Positions 42,849-55,634 of a stretch of 64,000 bases of DNA are shown in pieces. This stretch comes from Dolomedes plantarius (Eukaryota > Arthropoda > Arachnida > Araneae > Dolomedidae): contig OU015503.1 of assembly GCA_907164885.2 (NCBI GenBank), forward strand, positions 66,253,568 to 66,317,567, given 5' to 3'. A program made the translations under genes and the position numbers. The notes beneath the pieces are model-generated. The model had not been told where the DNA came from, did not search any database, and worked only from the letters and a program-made list of their open reading frames with translations. Each line of letters begins with the position of its first letter. Within the stretch, counting starts at the first letter, position 1.

Positions 42849-43366
42849 GGTATGTATAAAGTACATTCTAAATTTCGTTTATAAGTCAATCAGAATTGAA
42901 TTCCATACCTGTTTGAGCGTTAAAATTGCACTTTTTTTCACACCCTAGTAAATACTACGTGTGAGTCCATCGCTTTTCCAGCTCAGATGTCACTGCCGAA
43001 AGCAGAGTGGTAATCCATCATATGACTCCCCCTCTATCCCCACATTGTATCGCGCGTAAAGATATTGGCCTCAGTTTTCAATCGTTTGTATCATCGATAC
43101 ACGTTTGATAGAGAACAGAAAATATGTCGTGAAGTTATATAACGTAAAGTGATTCTATCACCCATTTCGAAAACGATACATCTTCCATAGAGGGGCGTTT
43201 TGATGGGTTGGACACTGTTTCACGCTATCTATTTCGTATTTAAAGAGTGGACGTATGTTAGAATTATGAAGTGATGTGTAAATTCAAGATCGATTGGCAT
43301 CGATTTGAAACAGAAAAATCTCAGCTCAAAAAAGACATGATTACCCTCTCCGAATTATAATGAGGT

Positions 43367-43397
43367 TATGCATGAATTAGGGCTTAATTCATGCATA
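43367..43397. repeat. Perfect 13-bp palindrome with 5-nt loop
   Basis: TATGCATGAATTA and TAATTCATGCATA flank GGGCT. Another CATGAATTAAG follows at about 43408. No role is evident. Confidence 0.8.
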
Positions 43398-43758
43398 CCC
43401 TCCTAATCATGAATTAAGAAGAGGAGGAACTAATTTCGGTTTGTGCTAACCGAGATTTAATCTTCAATCATTGAGAAGAATCAATTAATTCGTCCTGGAT
43501 TAACGATCTATTTCCCTTTCAGGGGCAAAAACCTCCACTGATTGCAGGGTGCATATTTTCTTCCGGATTTTTTTTAATCTAAAGAATCTTGAAAATTTTT
43601 CTAAGTAAAGCTTGCAAAATGTTTTTACTTCGTTAAAATGATAACAAATGGCAATACTAACCATTTTTTCTGCTCATTTAACTGGAATACATTGAATGCA
43701 AGTGAAAAAAAGGCTAGATTTAGGCGTTTGCACTGTGCAAACGGTGACCTTCAAAGGG

Positions 43759-43944
43759 TTAGGGCCTGTTCACATAGGAGTCCAGTAGCGGAAGCGTTAA
43801 AGTATTGAAATATATTTAACCAATGACAAACCTCCAAATGATTTGAAACGAAATTTTTAACGCTTATGATTGGTTTATTTCTGTCTCAGCGCCATCTTTC
43901 CATTTACGCTTCCGCTACCAGACTCCTATGTGAACAGGCCCTAA
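43759..43944. mobile_element. 186-bp MITE with about 38-bp inverted ends
   Basis: The left end TTAGGGCCTGTTCACATAGG and the right end CCTATGTGAACAGGCCCTAA are exact complements at the tips, and the match continues through AGTAGCGGAAGCGT. A target duplication is not certain (TTA on the left, TAA on the right). Termini and size fit a PIF/Harbinger-type or hAT-type MITE. Confidence 0.88.
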
Positions 43945-44072
43945 ATCTAAGATATGATTATCCGAGAATATCGTAAAAAGTTTTAAGTGTATTATTACAA
44001 TTTTCCACATCTTACTTGTGCGAATTCGGATGTTTGGCTTTTACCAACGTAAACAAGAAGAAATGATCCAGA

Positions 44073-44422
44073 CTTTTAAATCTGGATCAAGAAAGCAGAG
44101 TAGCATTATCATTTTTACTCCCAAATATAAATGAAGTTATCAAAAAACAACAAGCTCAAATCTCGCATTAAATGTAATTTGTAGTTAAATAAATATTTTG
44201 TTTGCTTTGTAATGCAATTTCATTATATATTCCAATGAATGTATTCGTATGCTATTTTTGCAAAATATATTATAGGTACATTATTCAAGTAAAATTATTT
44301 TATCTTATTGTTAGTGTGCCGCCTCAATCACTGATCATAAATAGGCTCAAATATAGAAAAGCTCAATCACTGATCATATAGAAAAGCTCAATCACTGATC
44401 ATAAATAGGCTGAGAATCATTG
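44073..44422 (+). pseudogene. hAT transposase C-terminus and 3' end of element
   Basis: 44073-44171 reads LDQESRVALSFLLPNINEV and ends KKQQAQISH, then TAA. Acidic start, RVALS, and a final Q-rich tail ending in SH are typical of the hAT dimerisation domain at the C-terminus. After 150 bp of 3' sequence similar to 36880-37040 comes a short tandem of CAATCACTGATCATA, and the possible end GAGAATCATTG at 44412-44422. The rest of the transposase is missing. Confidence 0.75.
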
Positions 44423-44721
44423 ATATAAACTAAAATGCTGAAGCAGGCCAAAATGGAATTCCAGACACACATGAATATGGCGTAATTCCCTTTTCCTGCA
44501 TTTCTGACTGTTCTTTTGCACGAATAACTTCAAATTCTCACGTTGATACTGAAATAAGCTACGAATACTGCAAAAATGATGTCATCGTTAGGTATGATTG
44601 TAGGTATATCTACCAATGATTAGTAGGAAAAATAGCTTCTTAAACATGTTTTTCAACCATGAAAACTCAGTTACCTAAATGTTTTAAATGTGGAGTTTAT
44701 AACACACCTTGATATGGCTAA

Positions 44722-45363
44722 TCTATATATATAAAACAGTTCCGTAACTGACTCACTGACTGACGTACAACGCACAGACCAAACCGCTAGACCTAAAGGG
44801 CTGAAATTTTGCATGGCGATTCTTCTTATAGTGTATGGGTGCACTAAGAGAGATTTTTTAAAAATTCTTCTTAGATTTTTTAATTAAATTTTTAAGCTGT
44901 TTTAGTAAATTTTTTACGTTTGCATTTAAAATAATAATTTGAGGGTCATAAAATCTATATCACGAGAAAGATCATAAAAATTCCTTTAAAATGATATCTT
45001 TTTCGAATCTTTACCTCTATTTTCTCATTTTTGGTGAATTTTTAAAGATTAATTTTTAGAATTTAATTTATTAAATGCTGATCGATCACGTGATTTCTTT
45101 TTATGGTACTTTAAATAAATTTATCGTCACGTGCATAACAACTAAATAGACAGAAACATTTTTTTCTAGCTAATGCGGCAGACGATTGGACATTATTTTG
45201 TCTATAAAATTATCCCTTACGATTTTTTTATAAATATATATTTTTTTTCTACATCAATTGTATATATTGATCGTCATATTTATTATTTTGACATTAACTG
45301 CATACATTGACCGTTGTATTTAATTTGAATCTACTCCGTAGCGAAGTGCGGGTTTTCAGCTAG
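44722..45363 (+). mobile_element. Non-autonomous Helitron, complete copy
   Basis: Starts TCTATATATATAAAAC directly after an A and ends CAGCTAG directly before a T, the A^T insertion pattern of Helitrons. A hairpin (CCGTA...TGCGG around GCGAAG) lies about 10 bases before the terminal CTAG. There are no inverted ends and no target duplication, as expected. The interior (ACAGACCAAACCGCTAGACC, ATCACGAGAAAGATCATAAA) is shared with copies at 48263, 49527 and 63607. No open frame, so it would depend on an autonomous partner. Confidence 0.9.
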
Positions 45364-45599
45364 TTCGTTATATATTCGGAAAAATAACATGCCCACATAA
45401 AAGAGCATTCAAGATATGTTAAAAATCAAGGTTTTTTCAAATCAATGATAACCAAACATTTTTCAGAATTCTATCACACACTAAAAAATTCTGACTTAAA
45501 AAATTATTCACCGTGCTGACTCTACATCTAAATTATACTTTCTAGAAAACTTTGCTAACTCTGCAAATTCCTTGCCTTTAGTCAATGACAAGCCTACTT

Positions 45600-46310
45600 T
45601 ATCCTTATCAGCTATCTAGAAAAATATTAGACTATAACTTTTTGAATAGAAAATTCTTAGACTGTCTAGAAAATTGCCCAGAAAAATACACCACTCCTTA
45701 CTGAAAAATATTTGTCCTTGCCTTATTTCTAGATATAAGCTTAAATTGTTTAGAAAAATATTTGACTTTGCCTTACAGTCTAGAAATGCTCTTTTTCCAT
45801 GAGCCTTTGATCATGTTCAATTTTCCCCTTCAACACTTATCCTTATTAGCTGCCTAGAAAAATATTTCATCATACCTTTTTGCCTAGAAAATGCCAGATT
45901 TCCTATAAAATTGCCCAGAAAAATACGCCACTGCTTATTGAAAAATATTTGTCCTTACCATATTTCTAGAAAAAGGCTTAAATTGTTTAGGAAAATATTT
46001 GTGTCTGCCTTACTGTATATAAATGTATTTTCTTTCAAGCGCCTTTAGTCGTGTTCTCTTTTGCCCTTCAACACTTATCAGCTGCCTAGAAAAATATTCG
46101 ATCATACCCTTTTGCCTAGAAAATGCTAGATTTCCTAGAAAATTGCCCAGAATAATACGTCACTGCTTATTGAAAAATATTTGTCCATGCCATATTTGTA
46201 GAAAAAGGCTTAAATTGCTTAGGAAAATATTTGATTAAGTCTTTTGTCTAGAAATTTCTTTCCATGACTCTATGTCATGTTCTCTTTTCCCCCTCAACTC
46301 CTCTGTTCTA
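45600..46310. repeat. Three-unit tandem array, about 235 bp per unit
   Basis: CTTATCAGCTGCCTAGAAAAATATT-type starts lie near 45603, 45841 and 46073. Each unit includes ATTGCCCAGAAAAATACGCCAC, TGAAAAATATTTGTCC and TTCAACACTTATC. CTAGAAAA recurs many times within units, so the unit itself may be built from a smaller ancestral motif. Confidence 0.88.
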
Positions 46311-46716
46311 TGTTCCCGCTTTCTTCACCCTAGTACCGTTATTTATCTGTTTATTTCGTTTTCGAGTACGTCTCTTCGAGTTTGCTATTTTAAAATTTCT
46401 GATCCCTGTCTCTCTTGAGCCCCTTTCACGTATCTACATCTGCCGCTGACTTCCAAGAAATTCTGAAATTTGCTGTTTTTTTTTTACACATTTATACAAT
46501 AGAGTTTCTAATAATTTTTTTTAATTTGTGAGTTCTTCATTAAAATATTCCCCCTAACCCGACCCGATAAAGAACTGTATTAATTAGATCGAAATGAGTC
46601 ACCATTCGGATTTTTATTGCGTATTTTAATGTGCTGTCTCTTTCTATAACACGTAATCCACGTTTCAAGAAATTAGTATCTGCCAAAGAAACATTACAAG
46701 ACACCTTAACCAGGTT

Positions 46717-47136
46717 TGTCCTGAAGTACTACTTATTCACCCGAAGGGTGAAAAAACACATTTTCACACTGGTTCAAGTGCATCAAATTTCACCAGTTAA
46801 TTAATAGCAATTGAGGAAGCACTTTTTCTATAATTGTCCAATCCTGCCATTTGCTCAACAGAAGGACTCGTTATCTTTTCTGACTCAAGATCAGCTTTGG
46901 AAGATATAAGAAAAAAGGAGACCTCAGAGCACAACATATGTGATATACTTTGACAACTTCCTTGAAAGGTTGGGTTCTGTACCTTTCAAGTAATTCTCGC
47001 ACATGTCAATATTGAAGTAAATGTGTGTGCTGACTAGCTGACCAAAGAAGCGGGGAACTTGCCCCAGACCTCTTCCTCTATCACACTAGCAGATGTTAAC
47101 GCAGTTGTAGGTGCAGATTATCCAACCAGCTCCTAA
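46717..47136 (+). pseudogene. RNase H domain relic of a non-LTR retrotransposon
   Basis: A single plus-strand frame, interrupted only by stops, reads AIEEALFL, EGLVIFSDSRSALEDIRKK, then AHVNIEVNVCAD and LPQTSSSITLADVNAVV. This matches the order of E, D, H and D motifs of the RNase H domain found at the end of many non-LTR retrotransposon polyproteins. At least five stop codons but no frameshift are present. No reverse transcriptase sequence lies upstream. A perfect 10-bp hairpin at 46961-46990 lies inside it. Confidence 0.75.
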
Positions 47137-47177
47137 AGCAGTGATTCTCAACCTTTCTATCATCACGGTACACTTTT
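47137..47177 (+). repeat. hAT terminal repeat, truncated
   Basis: CAGTGATTCTCAACCTTTCT is the usual look of a hAT terminus. It is cut after 41 bp by a 450-bp-family copy. The matching end was not found. Confidence 0.6.
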
Positions 47178-47597
47178 TACCATGTTTTTATTAACTAGCT
47201 TTATTTTTTGTGTGAGTGTTTGTCCAGTACAAATCTTGCAATCGATTTTTAACTAGCTTCCAGACTAGCTAGACATTTGAAACTTTTAGAATAGCTCAGA
47301 CCACGATGACAATGCATTATTTTAATACTTTCAGCCATCTTTAAGAAGCTTTGAATTTATTTTCATTTATTTTTGTTTTGTAGACTGGTGCAGCCATCTA
47401 TCAACCGGGACGGAAACGACAAGTTAAGCGCAAGTTAACTTCCAATTAACTTTATTTTCTTTCAAGTTGATGGGATAATTCATCAAAAAATTTTTTTTTA
47501 AGTATTTATTAATGCATAGAATTGTCAAGTTTATATGATTCAACAGAAAATTTAAAAACATGGTATATAAAAAGTTCTTTTTATCTTGTAATTATTT
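47178..47597 (-). mobile_element. 450-bp family, copy E
   Basis: Starts TACCATGTTTTTATTAAC and ends CTTGTAATTATT, minus in the helicase sense. Includes GACAATGCATTATTTTAATA and CAGCCATCTATCAACCGGG. Inserted next to a hAT end. Confidence 0.88.
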
Positions 47598-47789
47598 TAG
47601 CTGAGGGCAAAAATGTAATCTCCGTGTTCAATTTATAGTGGAATTGTAAATAAATATTATTTGCAATATTATAATAATTATTATGAAATATAATTTGTTC
47701 AATTTATAGTGGAAATTTTTGTAGTTTTTGAAGTAAAATGCTTTGGACTTAAACCACTTGACTTACTGACTTAAACCACTTTGCCTTTC
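47598..47789. other. AT-rich interval with a short direct repeat
   Basis: GTTCAATTTATAGTGGAA occurs at about 47618 and 47698. Possibly the remainder of the hAT element interrupted at 47178. Nothing else recognised. Confidence 0.35.
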
Positions 47790-48055
47790 ACTGCCTCATT
47801 TTTCAGTTGCTATGCGGATTCTTTGGGCAGTCCGTGAGAGAAAACTACTGCATCACTTCACTTCATTTTGGTCTTTAAACGAAAGCTGTTAATCTATAGA
47901 TGCGTCACATTTGGTTTCTGAAACCTTAATTTCTATTAAATAGCGATAATTAACAATTAAAAATTGGCTTCTGCGCATGCTCAGTGACATGTTTAAATCT
48001 GGCTTTAGATACTCACTAAGCACGAAGCTGCATAAAAACATTAATTTGGAATCGA
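47790..48055 (-). repeat. Relative of the 81-bp repeat family with a single unit
   Basis: In reverse orientation to 17978-18330: TTTGGGCAGTCCGTGAGAGA, then CTGCGCATGCTCAGTGACAT and TTTAAATCTGGCTTTAGATA. It keeps the flank and one 81-bp unit, showing that array length differs between copies of the family. Confidence 0.8.
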
Positions 48056-48262
48056 GCTTCCTCAATATCGAATCCCGACATGTTTACCCTTAGATTACTT
48101 TCAATAATTTAATTTCCCTGTAAAATAATTAAATACTGAAAATTTTGAAATCTGAAAAAAAACTATTGTAGATAAATACAGCGGGGATATTTTTTTTTAA
48201 CATTGGGTCTGAAGATCCATGATGCTGATTGTTGCAACCGCATTGATGACTTTATACACAAA

Positions 48263-49001
48263 CTAGCTGATTACCCTTGCTTCGCTACGGAGTACATTCA
48301 AATTAAATACAACGGTCAATGTATGCAACTAATTCCAAAATATATATATATATATATTTATAAAAAAATTATAACGGATAATTTTATAGACAAAATAATG
48401 TAGAAGAAAATATTCAAATTAAATGTAATAGGACATACTAAAGAATATAGTACAGTTTGAGAAACACTTCTTTTACGGTATTTTGATATTTTTTTGGATA
48501 ATGTACAATCGTCTGCCGCATTAGCAAAATAAATAAATAAATAAATAAATAGAAAAATAGTAAAAAAAAATATTTGTCTATTTCGTTGTTATGCTCGTGA
48601 CGCAAAATTAGTTTAAAGTATCACAAAAAGAAAAGAAACCCCGTGATCAGCATTTAATAAATTAAATTTTTAAAATTAATCTTTAAAAATTCACCAAAAA
48701 TCAGAAAATGGAGGTAAAGATTTCTAAAAAGATTTCATTTTAAAAGAAGTTTTGTGATCTTTCTCGTGATATACATTTTATGATCCTCAGATTATTATTA
48801 TTTTAAATGCAAACTTAAAAAAAGTTACAAAAACAGTTTAAAAATTTAATGTAAAAAAAAATCTAAGAAGAATTTAAAACAAAATTCTCTTAGTGCACCC
48901 CTACACTATAAGAAGAATCGCCAATGAAAAATTTGAGCCCTTTAGGTCAAGTGGTTTGGTCTGTACGTTATATGCCAGTCAGCCAATCAGTTACAGAACT
49001 G

Positions 49002-49047
<46 letters not shown>

Positions 49048-49048
49048 A
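48263..49048 (-). mobile_element. Non-autonomous Helitron, second copy
   Basis: On the minus strand it starts TCCATATATATATA (49048) after an A and ends with a hairpin around CTCCGTAGCGAAG and then CAGCTAG before a T (48263-48262). The interior matches the 44722 copy, with expanded (TA)n near the 5' end and an internal AAATAAATAAATAAAT tract. Confidence 0.87.
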
Positions 49049-49526
49049 TAAATATATCATTTTCCCAGGAATCAAGATATGTGACAGAGGGGATACCTAA
49101 ATTTGGAACCCTAAAAATAGAAATTTTCAGACTTTTTACATTGGAAAAAATATATGTATACATCTCCAGTGCATAGCTAACCCTTCGATCTATGTTTTTC
49201 TCTTGATATGCGTTCCGCTTCATCCATTGTGGAGGGTTTTTGGAGTACCTAGACTTGAGTTTTAACTCCAGTACTGAAATCGAATGTTATCTAGATAGAT
49301 CGTCTTGAAACATAACAAAGTTATAACAGTACACTTCACGTCAAACATTTACTAGTAAGGAAGTTAGTGTAGATATAGAAATATAAGTATGAACATTTTT
49401 TTTCCAAATATTTACAATCATTTTATAAGACTTATAAATTCGAGTAGTTTTAAAAATATTATAAAATTATTTAAAATATTTAAAACTTTTTTCATATATA
49501 TATTTTTTATTTATTTATTTTATATA

Positions 49527-50277
49527 TCTATATATATATATATAAGAGTTCCGTAACTGACTGACTGACATATGACGCATAGACCAAACCGCTGGACCTA
49601 AAGTACTGAAATTTTGCTTGGCGATTCTTCTTATAGTATAGAGGTGCACTAAAAGAGATTTTTGGAACATTCTTCTTCGAATTTTTAAAATTAAATTTTA
49701 AAACTGTTTTTGTAATATTCTTTAAAGTTTGCAAGAAAATAAGAATCCGAGGGTTAAAAAAATTAATATCACGAGAAAGACCATAAAGTTGCCTTTAAAA
49801 TGAAATCTTTTTCGAATCATTACCTCCATTTTCTAATTTTTGGTGAATTTTTAAAGATTAAATTTCAGTATTTAATTTATTGAATGCTGAACCGTGGTTT
49901 CTTTTATTTTAATTTTGCGTCACGTGCATAACAACGAAATGGAGAAAAAAAAATTCTTGCTAATGCGGCAGACGATTGGACATTATCCAAAAAAATATTA
50001 ACATACAGTAAAAGAAATGTTCCTCAAACTGTACTATATTATCTAGTATGTTCTATTAGATTTAATTTGAATATTTTCTTCTACATTATTTTATCTATAA
50101 AAATATCCTTTACGATTTTTTTATAATTATAATTTTTCGTTTTTTTTAACATCAATTGCATACATTGATCGTTGTAGTTATTATAAATATATTTATACAT
50201 ATTTTTGGCATTAATTGCATACATTGATCATTGTATTTAATTTGAATGTACTCCGTAGCGAAGTACGGGTTTTCAGT

Positions 50278-50279
<2 letters not shown>
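49527..50279 (+). mobile_element. Non-autonomous Helitron, third copy
   Basis: Starts TCTATATATATATATATAAG after an A and carries the same interior as the other copies. The 3' hairpin CTCCGTAGCGAAGTACGG is perfect here, but the terminal CAGCTAG reads CAGTTAT, so the end signal is mutated. An AT tract follows at once. Confidence 0.83.
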
Positions 50280-50328
<49 letters not shown>

Positions 50329-50329
<1 letters not shown>

Positions 50330-50427
50330 GTCTAGCTAGTGGGGAAGTTAGTTAAAAATGGATTGAAAGATTTGTACTCTACAAACACACAAACACACAC
50401 ACAAACAAGAATGCAAGTTAATAAAAA
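50329..50427 (+). mobile_element. 450-bp family, 3' fragment (copy F)
   Basis: Only the last 100 bp remain, from GTCTAGCTAGTGGGGAAG to AACAAGAATGCAAGTTAATA, directly after a (TA)n tract. Confidence 0.75.
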
Positions 50428-50877
50428 AAAGGAAATTGTAATTTTCGTCCCTGCTTATCCTAACCTTAAAGGATATAACTCCAAGTATATTCGTCTCTCA
50501 TTTAAAAAGGAAATGCAGGTATTTTTCATGTTGCTTCTGGAGCATAGCCTAGCGTTCCTCCATCGGCCCGAGACTGTTAACATGACCTGTGATTGGTTTG
50601 ATATATCACGTGGCCATTTTTTTAAGCTCAGTGTTCGGTTAAAATTTTAATCGCTGACGCTCGGGAAGCAATATGAACAAAGCCATATATTACCAATGTA
50701 TGTAAAATATATAAGCGAGATTTTACTATTTGTGTTTCTTTCCTGAGTAATAACTTTTTTATTTCACAACGAATTTATTCGTTTGTCAAAACATAGCATT
50801 TTAAAAGCTAGAGACCCGGTTGTGAGCGCTTTCGAAATAGGAGTAAGAAGAAAATCCATTAAAGCCATTTTAACCAT
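50428..50877. other. Interval without a recognised gene
   Basis: Contains part of a 103-codon open frame with no domain. GACCTGTGATTGGTTTGATATATCACGTGG-like sequence at about 50580-50612 has a CACGTG core. No further structure seen. Confidence 0.35.
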
Positions 50878-51180
50878 TTTAGCTTATGGGGCCCATTTTT
50901 CCGATTCCCTCTCTAGAAAGGGAAATTTCATATCCCTATTGTAAGAACGGCCCTTAAGGGGTACACACATACATACATACATACATATATATATATTTAT
51001 ATACATATATATATACATATATATATACATATATATATACATATATATATACATATATATATTTATATACATATATATATACATATATATATTTATATAC
51101 ATATATATATACATATATATATTTATATACATATATATATACATATATATATTTATATACATATATATATACATATATAG

Positions 51181-51250
<70 letters not shown>
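50878..51250 (+). repeat. GGGGCCC-type repeat, copy 3, followed by a long TA-rich microsatellite
   Basis: 50878-50958 matches the copies at 27592 and 35782 (TTAGCTTATGGGGCCCATTT...AAGAACGGCCCTTAAGG). It leads into (ATAC)n, a repeated ATATATTTATATACATATAT pattern and pure (TA)n to 51250. Confidence 0.8.
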
Positions 51251-51254
<4 letters not shown>

Positions 51255-51928
51255 CGTATAAATACGCTATGTTCTAAAGACAATAGGAATAAGCATATTT
51301 TAGACTTGATAGCTGTGCTAACACGTAATTATTACCCCGAAAGCCTATCCAAACACATAATTGGTTGTTTTAGTTTTAATGAATAGTTTGTTCTCTTGCA
51401 ATTAATAAGTAAATCATAATAATAAGAAAAATTAGAAAAAATAACTACTAAAAATAAAAAATAAAAAATTAAAATTAAAATCTTAAGTAAAAAGAAAAAT
51501 GAGATAAAAAATTACTCTTAGTAATAATAATAAAAAAATAAATTGATAAAGGTTTAATAGTCCTAAAACACAGTATCCATAGTAGGTCAGTTTCTGTGTT
51601 TCCATAATCTCCATGGTTGCAAGTTTTGTGACGTCAGTCATCTTGCGGTTACTTATTCTTAAATTCCACTCTGTCTAGCGCCAGGCTTGGTGTTCTATGG
51701 TTAAGTAACTCTTTATTCAATTCTACAGTTTTTCATGGATTGTACGGTGTCTGAGTATGTTTATTGTATAGATCATACATATCTGAAACAATCCATTGGT
51801 TTTTAGACAGTATTGACACCGTTGAAGATGAAATATTGTCTAAAACCTCTTTCAATCTGATCTTTTCATGTTTTTGATTCCTGGCTGTAGTAGCTTTAGT
51901 GCTCATACTGGTTTTTCGCTTTCAACTT

Positions 51929-51930
<2 letters not shown>
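51251..51930. other. AT-rich interval, no gene recognised
   Basis: A minus-strand reading at about 51740-51915 (KIRLKEVLDNISSSTVSILS, then QWIVSDMYDLYNKHTQTP) looks protein-like but matches no family I can name and is short. It may be part of a decayed element. Confidence 0.3.
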
Positions 51931-51987
<57 letters not shown>

Positions 51988-53510
51988 CACTGGTGAAATA
52001 AATTAAGGGAATTTGCATGTTTTATCGAATTTCATGAAAAGAACTGAAATGAATGTAAAACCACTGCTTCTAGACAAAAATACAAATCTTGTACGTCAAA
52101 TACGTAAGCGTACACGTGTGTGTAGGCGGAGCCAGTAGAGAAACAGGCTTTATAAGCACGCGTAAATTAAGACGCATTTCGTTCGCTAGCACACCTGGGC
52201 GAATTTCTTGGTGTTATTTTGCAGCAATCGCTTAATTTCAAATTGTAACAGTAAAAGTGAGTAACCACCAACGTTTAGATGATGGAATGAGGTGGCGAAT
52301 TGTGGGGAAGATAGAAGCAGGCCAATCTCAAGTCTAAATTTGTAGAGAGTTCAATTTAACGCCCAGCGTCGTGTGTAACTTATGGAAACAGTTCCATGAT
52401 ACCGGATCCACCGAGAGAAAGCCTGGGCAAGGTCGTGCAAGAGCCACGACGGCCAGAGAATATCGCCATTTGTCGATTATAGCGAGGCGTGACAGGAGTG
52501 CTACAGCTTGTCAGCTCTCTCGTGAATTGTATGCAGCCACAGGAACCCGTGTATCAAGGGTTACTGTTTCCAAAAGGCTTCATGAGAGAGGGTTGTTTGC
52601 AAAAAGATTTGCGGTTTGCGTTCCGCTCACTTCTGCGAACAGGAGAATCCGTTTATCATTTTGCAGAGAGCGTAGAGATTGTACTATGGATCAATGGGCG
52701 ACAGTTCTCTTCACTCATGAGTCCCAGTTCTGCCTAAACACCGATTCTCGCCGTACGTTCATATGGAGAGAAACAGGGACCCGCTACCTACCCTCCAATG
52801 TCCGCGAAATCGACCATTATGGCGGAGGAGGTTTAATGGTCTGGGCAGGCATCATGTTGGATGGTCACACACCTCTCCATGTCTTTCAAAGACGCACTGT
52901 GACTGGTGTGAGGTATAGGGATGATGTCTTGGAGTCCTACGTTCGCCTTTTCAGGGGTGCAGTTGGCCCTGAGTTCATTTTAATGGACGAAAACGCGAGG
53001 CCACATAGAACTCTTCTGGTCGACGAATTTCTAGAGAGTGAGGATATTCGCCGGATGGATTGGCCAGCCAGATCTCCAGACCTTAACCCTATAGAACATG
53101 TCTGGGACGCTATGGTGAGGGCAATTGAAACTCGCATCCCCCCTCCGAGAACCATCCAGGGAATGAAAACAGCGTTGCTGAACGAGTGGGACCAATATCC
53201 ACAGGAAATGATAAACTGCCTTATTTCAAGTATGAAATCACGCTGCGAGACCTGTATATCTGTAAGAGGGGACCATACCCCCTATTAACCCATCTATTAA
53301 CCCATTTTTTTGTTTATTCTGCAACCGTTGTTTCATACCTTCCGACTCCAACGAGTGTTACGCACGATCATGCGTGTGCATTACAATTATTGAATGGTTA
53401 TTTGTTTTGTATTGTATCAATGTATGCACATATCAAATTTCATTAAAATCGGTACAGTAGTTCTAGAGATAACCGACCAAGTCTTCAAATTCTCTAAATT
53501 TCTTACACCA

Positions 53511-53513
<3 letters not shown>
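51988..53513 (+). mobile_element. Tc1-like DNA transposon, full length, catalytic residues lost
   Basis: Inverted ends CACTGGTGAAATAAATTAAG (left) and, on the minus strand, CACTGGTGTAAGAAATTTAG (right) are flanked by TA. (TA)n tracts lie on both sides (51932-51983 and 53514-53600), so it split a microsatellite. The 1.53 kb length is slightly long for the group. Confidence 0.92.
52257..53288 (+). pseudogene. Tc1-like transposase, long open frame but dead active site
   Basis: The expected start reads GTG at 52257 (SNHQRLDDGMRWRIVGKIEAG follows), and codon 27 is TAA at 52335-52337. From there the frame is open to TAA at 53286-53288, over 310 codons. The helix-turn-helix and fold motifs are clear, but the first catalytic Asp is His (FTHESQF) and the second is Glu (LMDENARPH). 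Only the Glu of SPDLNPIEHVWD remains. It cannot be an active transposase as read. Confidence 0.9.
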
Positions 53514-54768
<1,255 letters not shown>

Positions 54769-55066
54769 CAATCTTGGGCCCACAGGAATATATGACAGGA
54801 AACCCAAACCTGGTCATCTTTGTTTAAAAAAAGTGGTAAGCAAACGAAAAGTAATCCTAAGTTAATAACCCTTGGTTGTTTTGTTAGAAGAGACTATCAG
54901 AAATATTTTTTTAGTGAAGTTCACTCACCTATCACCAAATTCACCCATTGCCAATTAATTTGTGAATATTGCACTATTTTCTGTGGTAACACGGAAAATA
55001 TGGTGTTAGATTGTAACTTAAGGCAGTACATTATCTTTTTCTGCTTGCCAACCAGATATAGTTTAA

Positions 55067-55470
55067 GGCTACTGTGTACTAATCCTATTGGATTCGCTCA
55101 CCTTAATGTTAACCTATGGAAAAAACGTGTCTACTAGTATTTAAGGCTCCATAAATGCTGATAATCCAATAAAAATAATGGAGTTTTGAGATAGCCTCAA
55201 CTTTTATGCACCTTGCAACAGGATCCATTTTATAAATTTCGTCTACTAAAGGAATTTATGTGCATTTAAAACACACTATTCCAGATTTTCTATCCGAATA
55301 ATTTAAATTTTAAAATTTTTACATTTTTTTAACGGAAAATGTCCTAAGGTGTCAAATTTCTTTCTATATTACGGAATACAATTTAAAAAAAAACTCTTCT
55401 ATTCCAAGTCTGCAATCCTTGGACACATTTTCTCCATAGGTTAGCATTAAGGTCAGCGAATCCAATAGCG
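55067..55470. mobile_element. TTAA-type MITE family, copy 3
   Basis: Flanked by TTAA at 55063-55066 and 55471-55474. The left end GGCTACTGTGTACTAATCCT is complete, but the right end has lost its outer 20 bp and begins inside CTATTGGATTCGCTGACC (minus strand). Orientation is opposite to copies 1 and 2. Confidence 0.8.
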
Positions 55471-55634
55471 TTAAGATTATTCTCCATACGCCAAATTCAG
55501 CCCGCACCAGTTATCAGTTATCGGGGCACGGCAAAGAAGAGGCAAATATTATAGTGCTGACATGTCAAATAGCCAAATATTTCTTCGCCGACGCCAAATT
55601 ATGACGTCAACACGGACCGTGCCTATATGTTAGA

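Noticed and set aside
44722..45363. Bacterial or viral origin for the window
   Set aside because: Helitrons, SINEs, mariners, LTR elements and microsatellites at this density fit an animal genome only.
46961..46990. Perfect 10-bp stem, 10-nt loop hairpin as a regulatory element or terminator
   Set aside because: It lies inside the readable RNase H relic, so it is more simply part of a former coding sequence.
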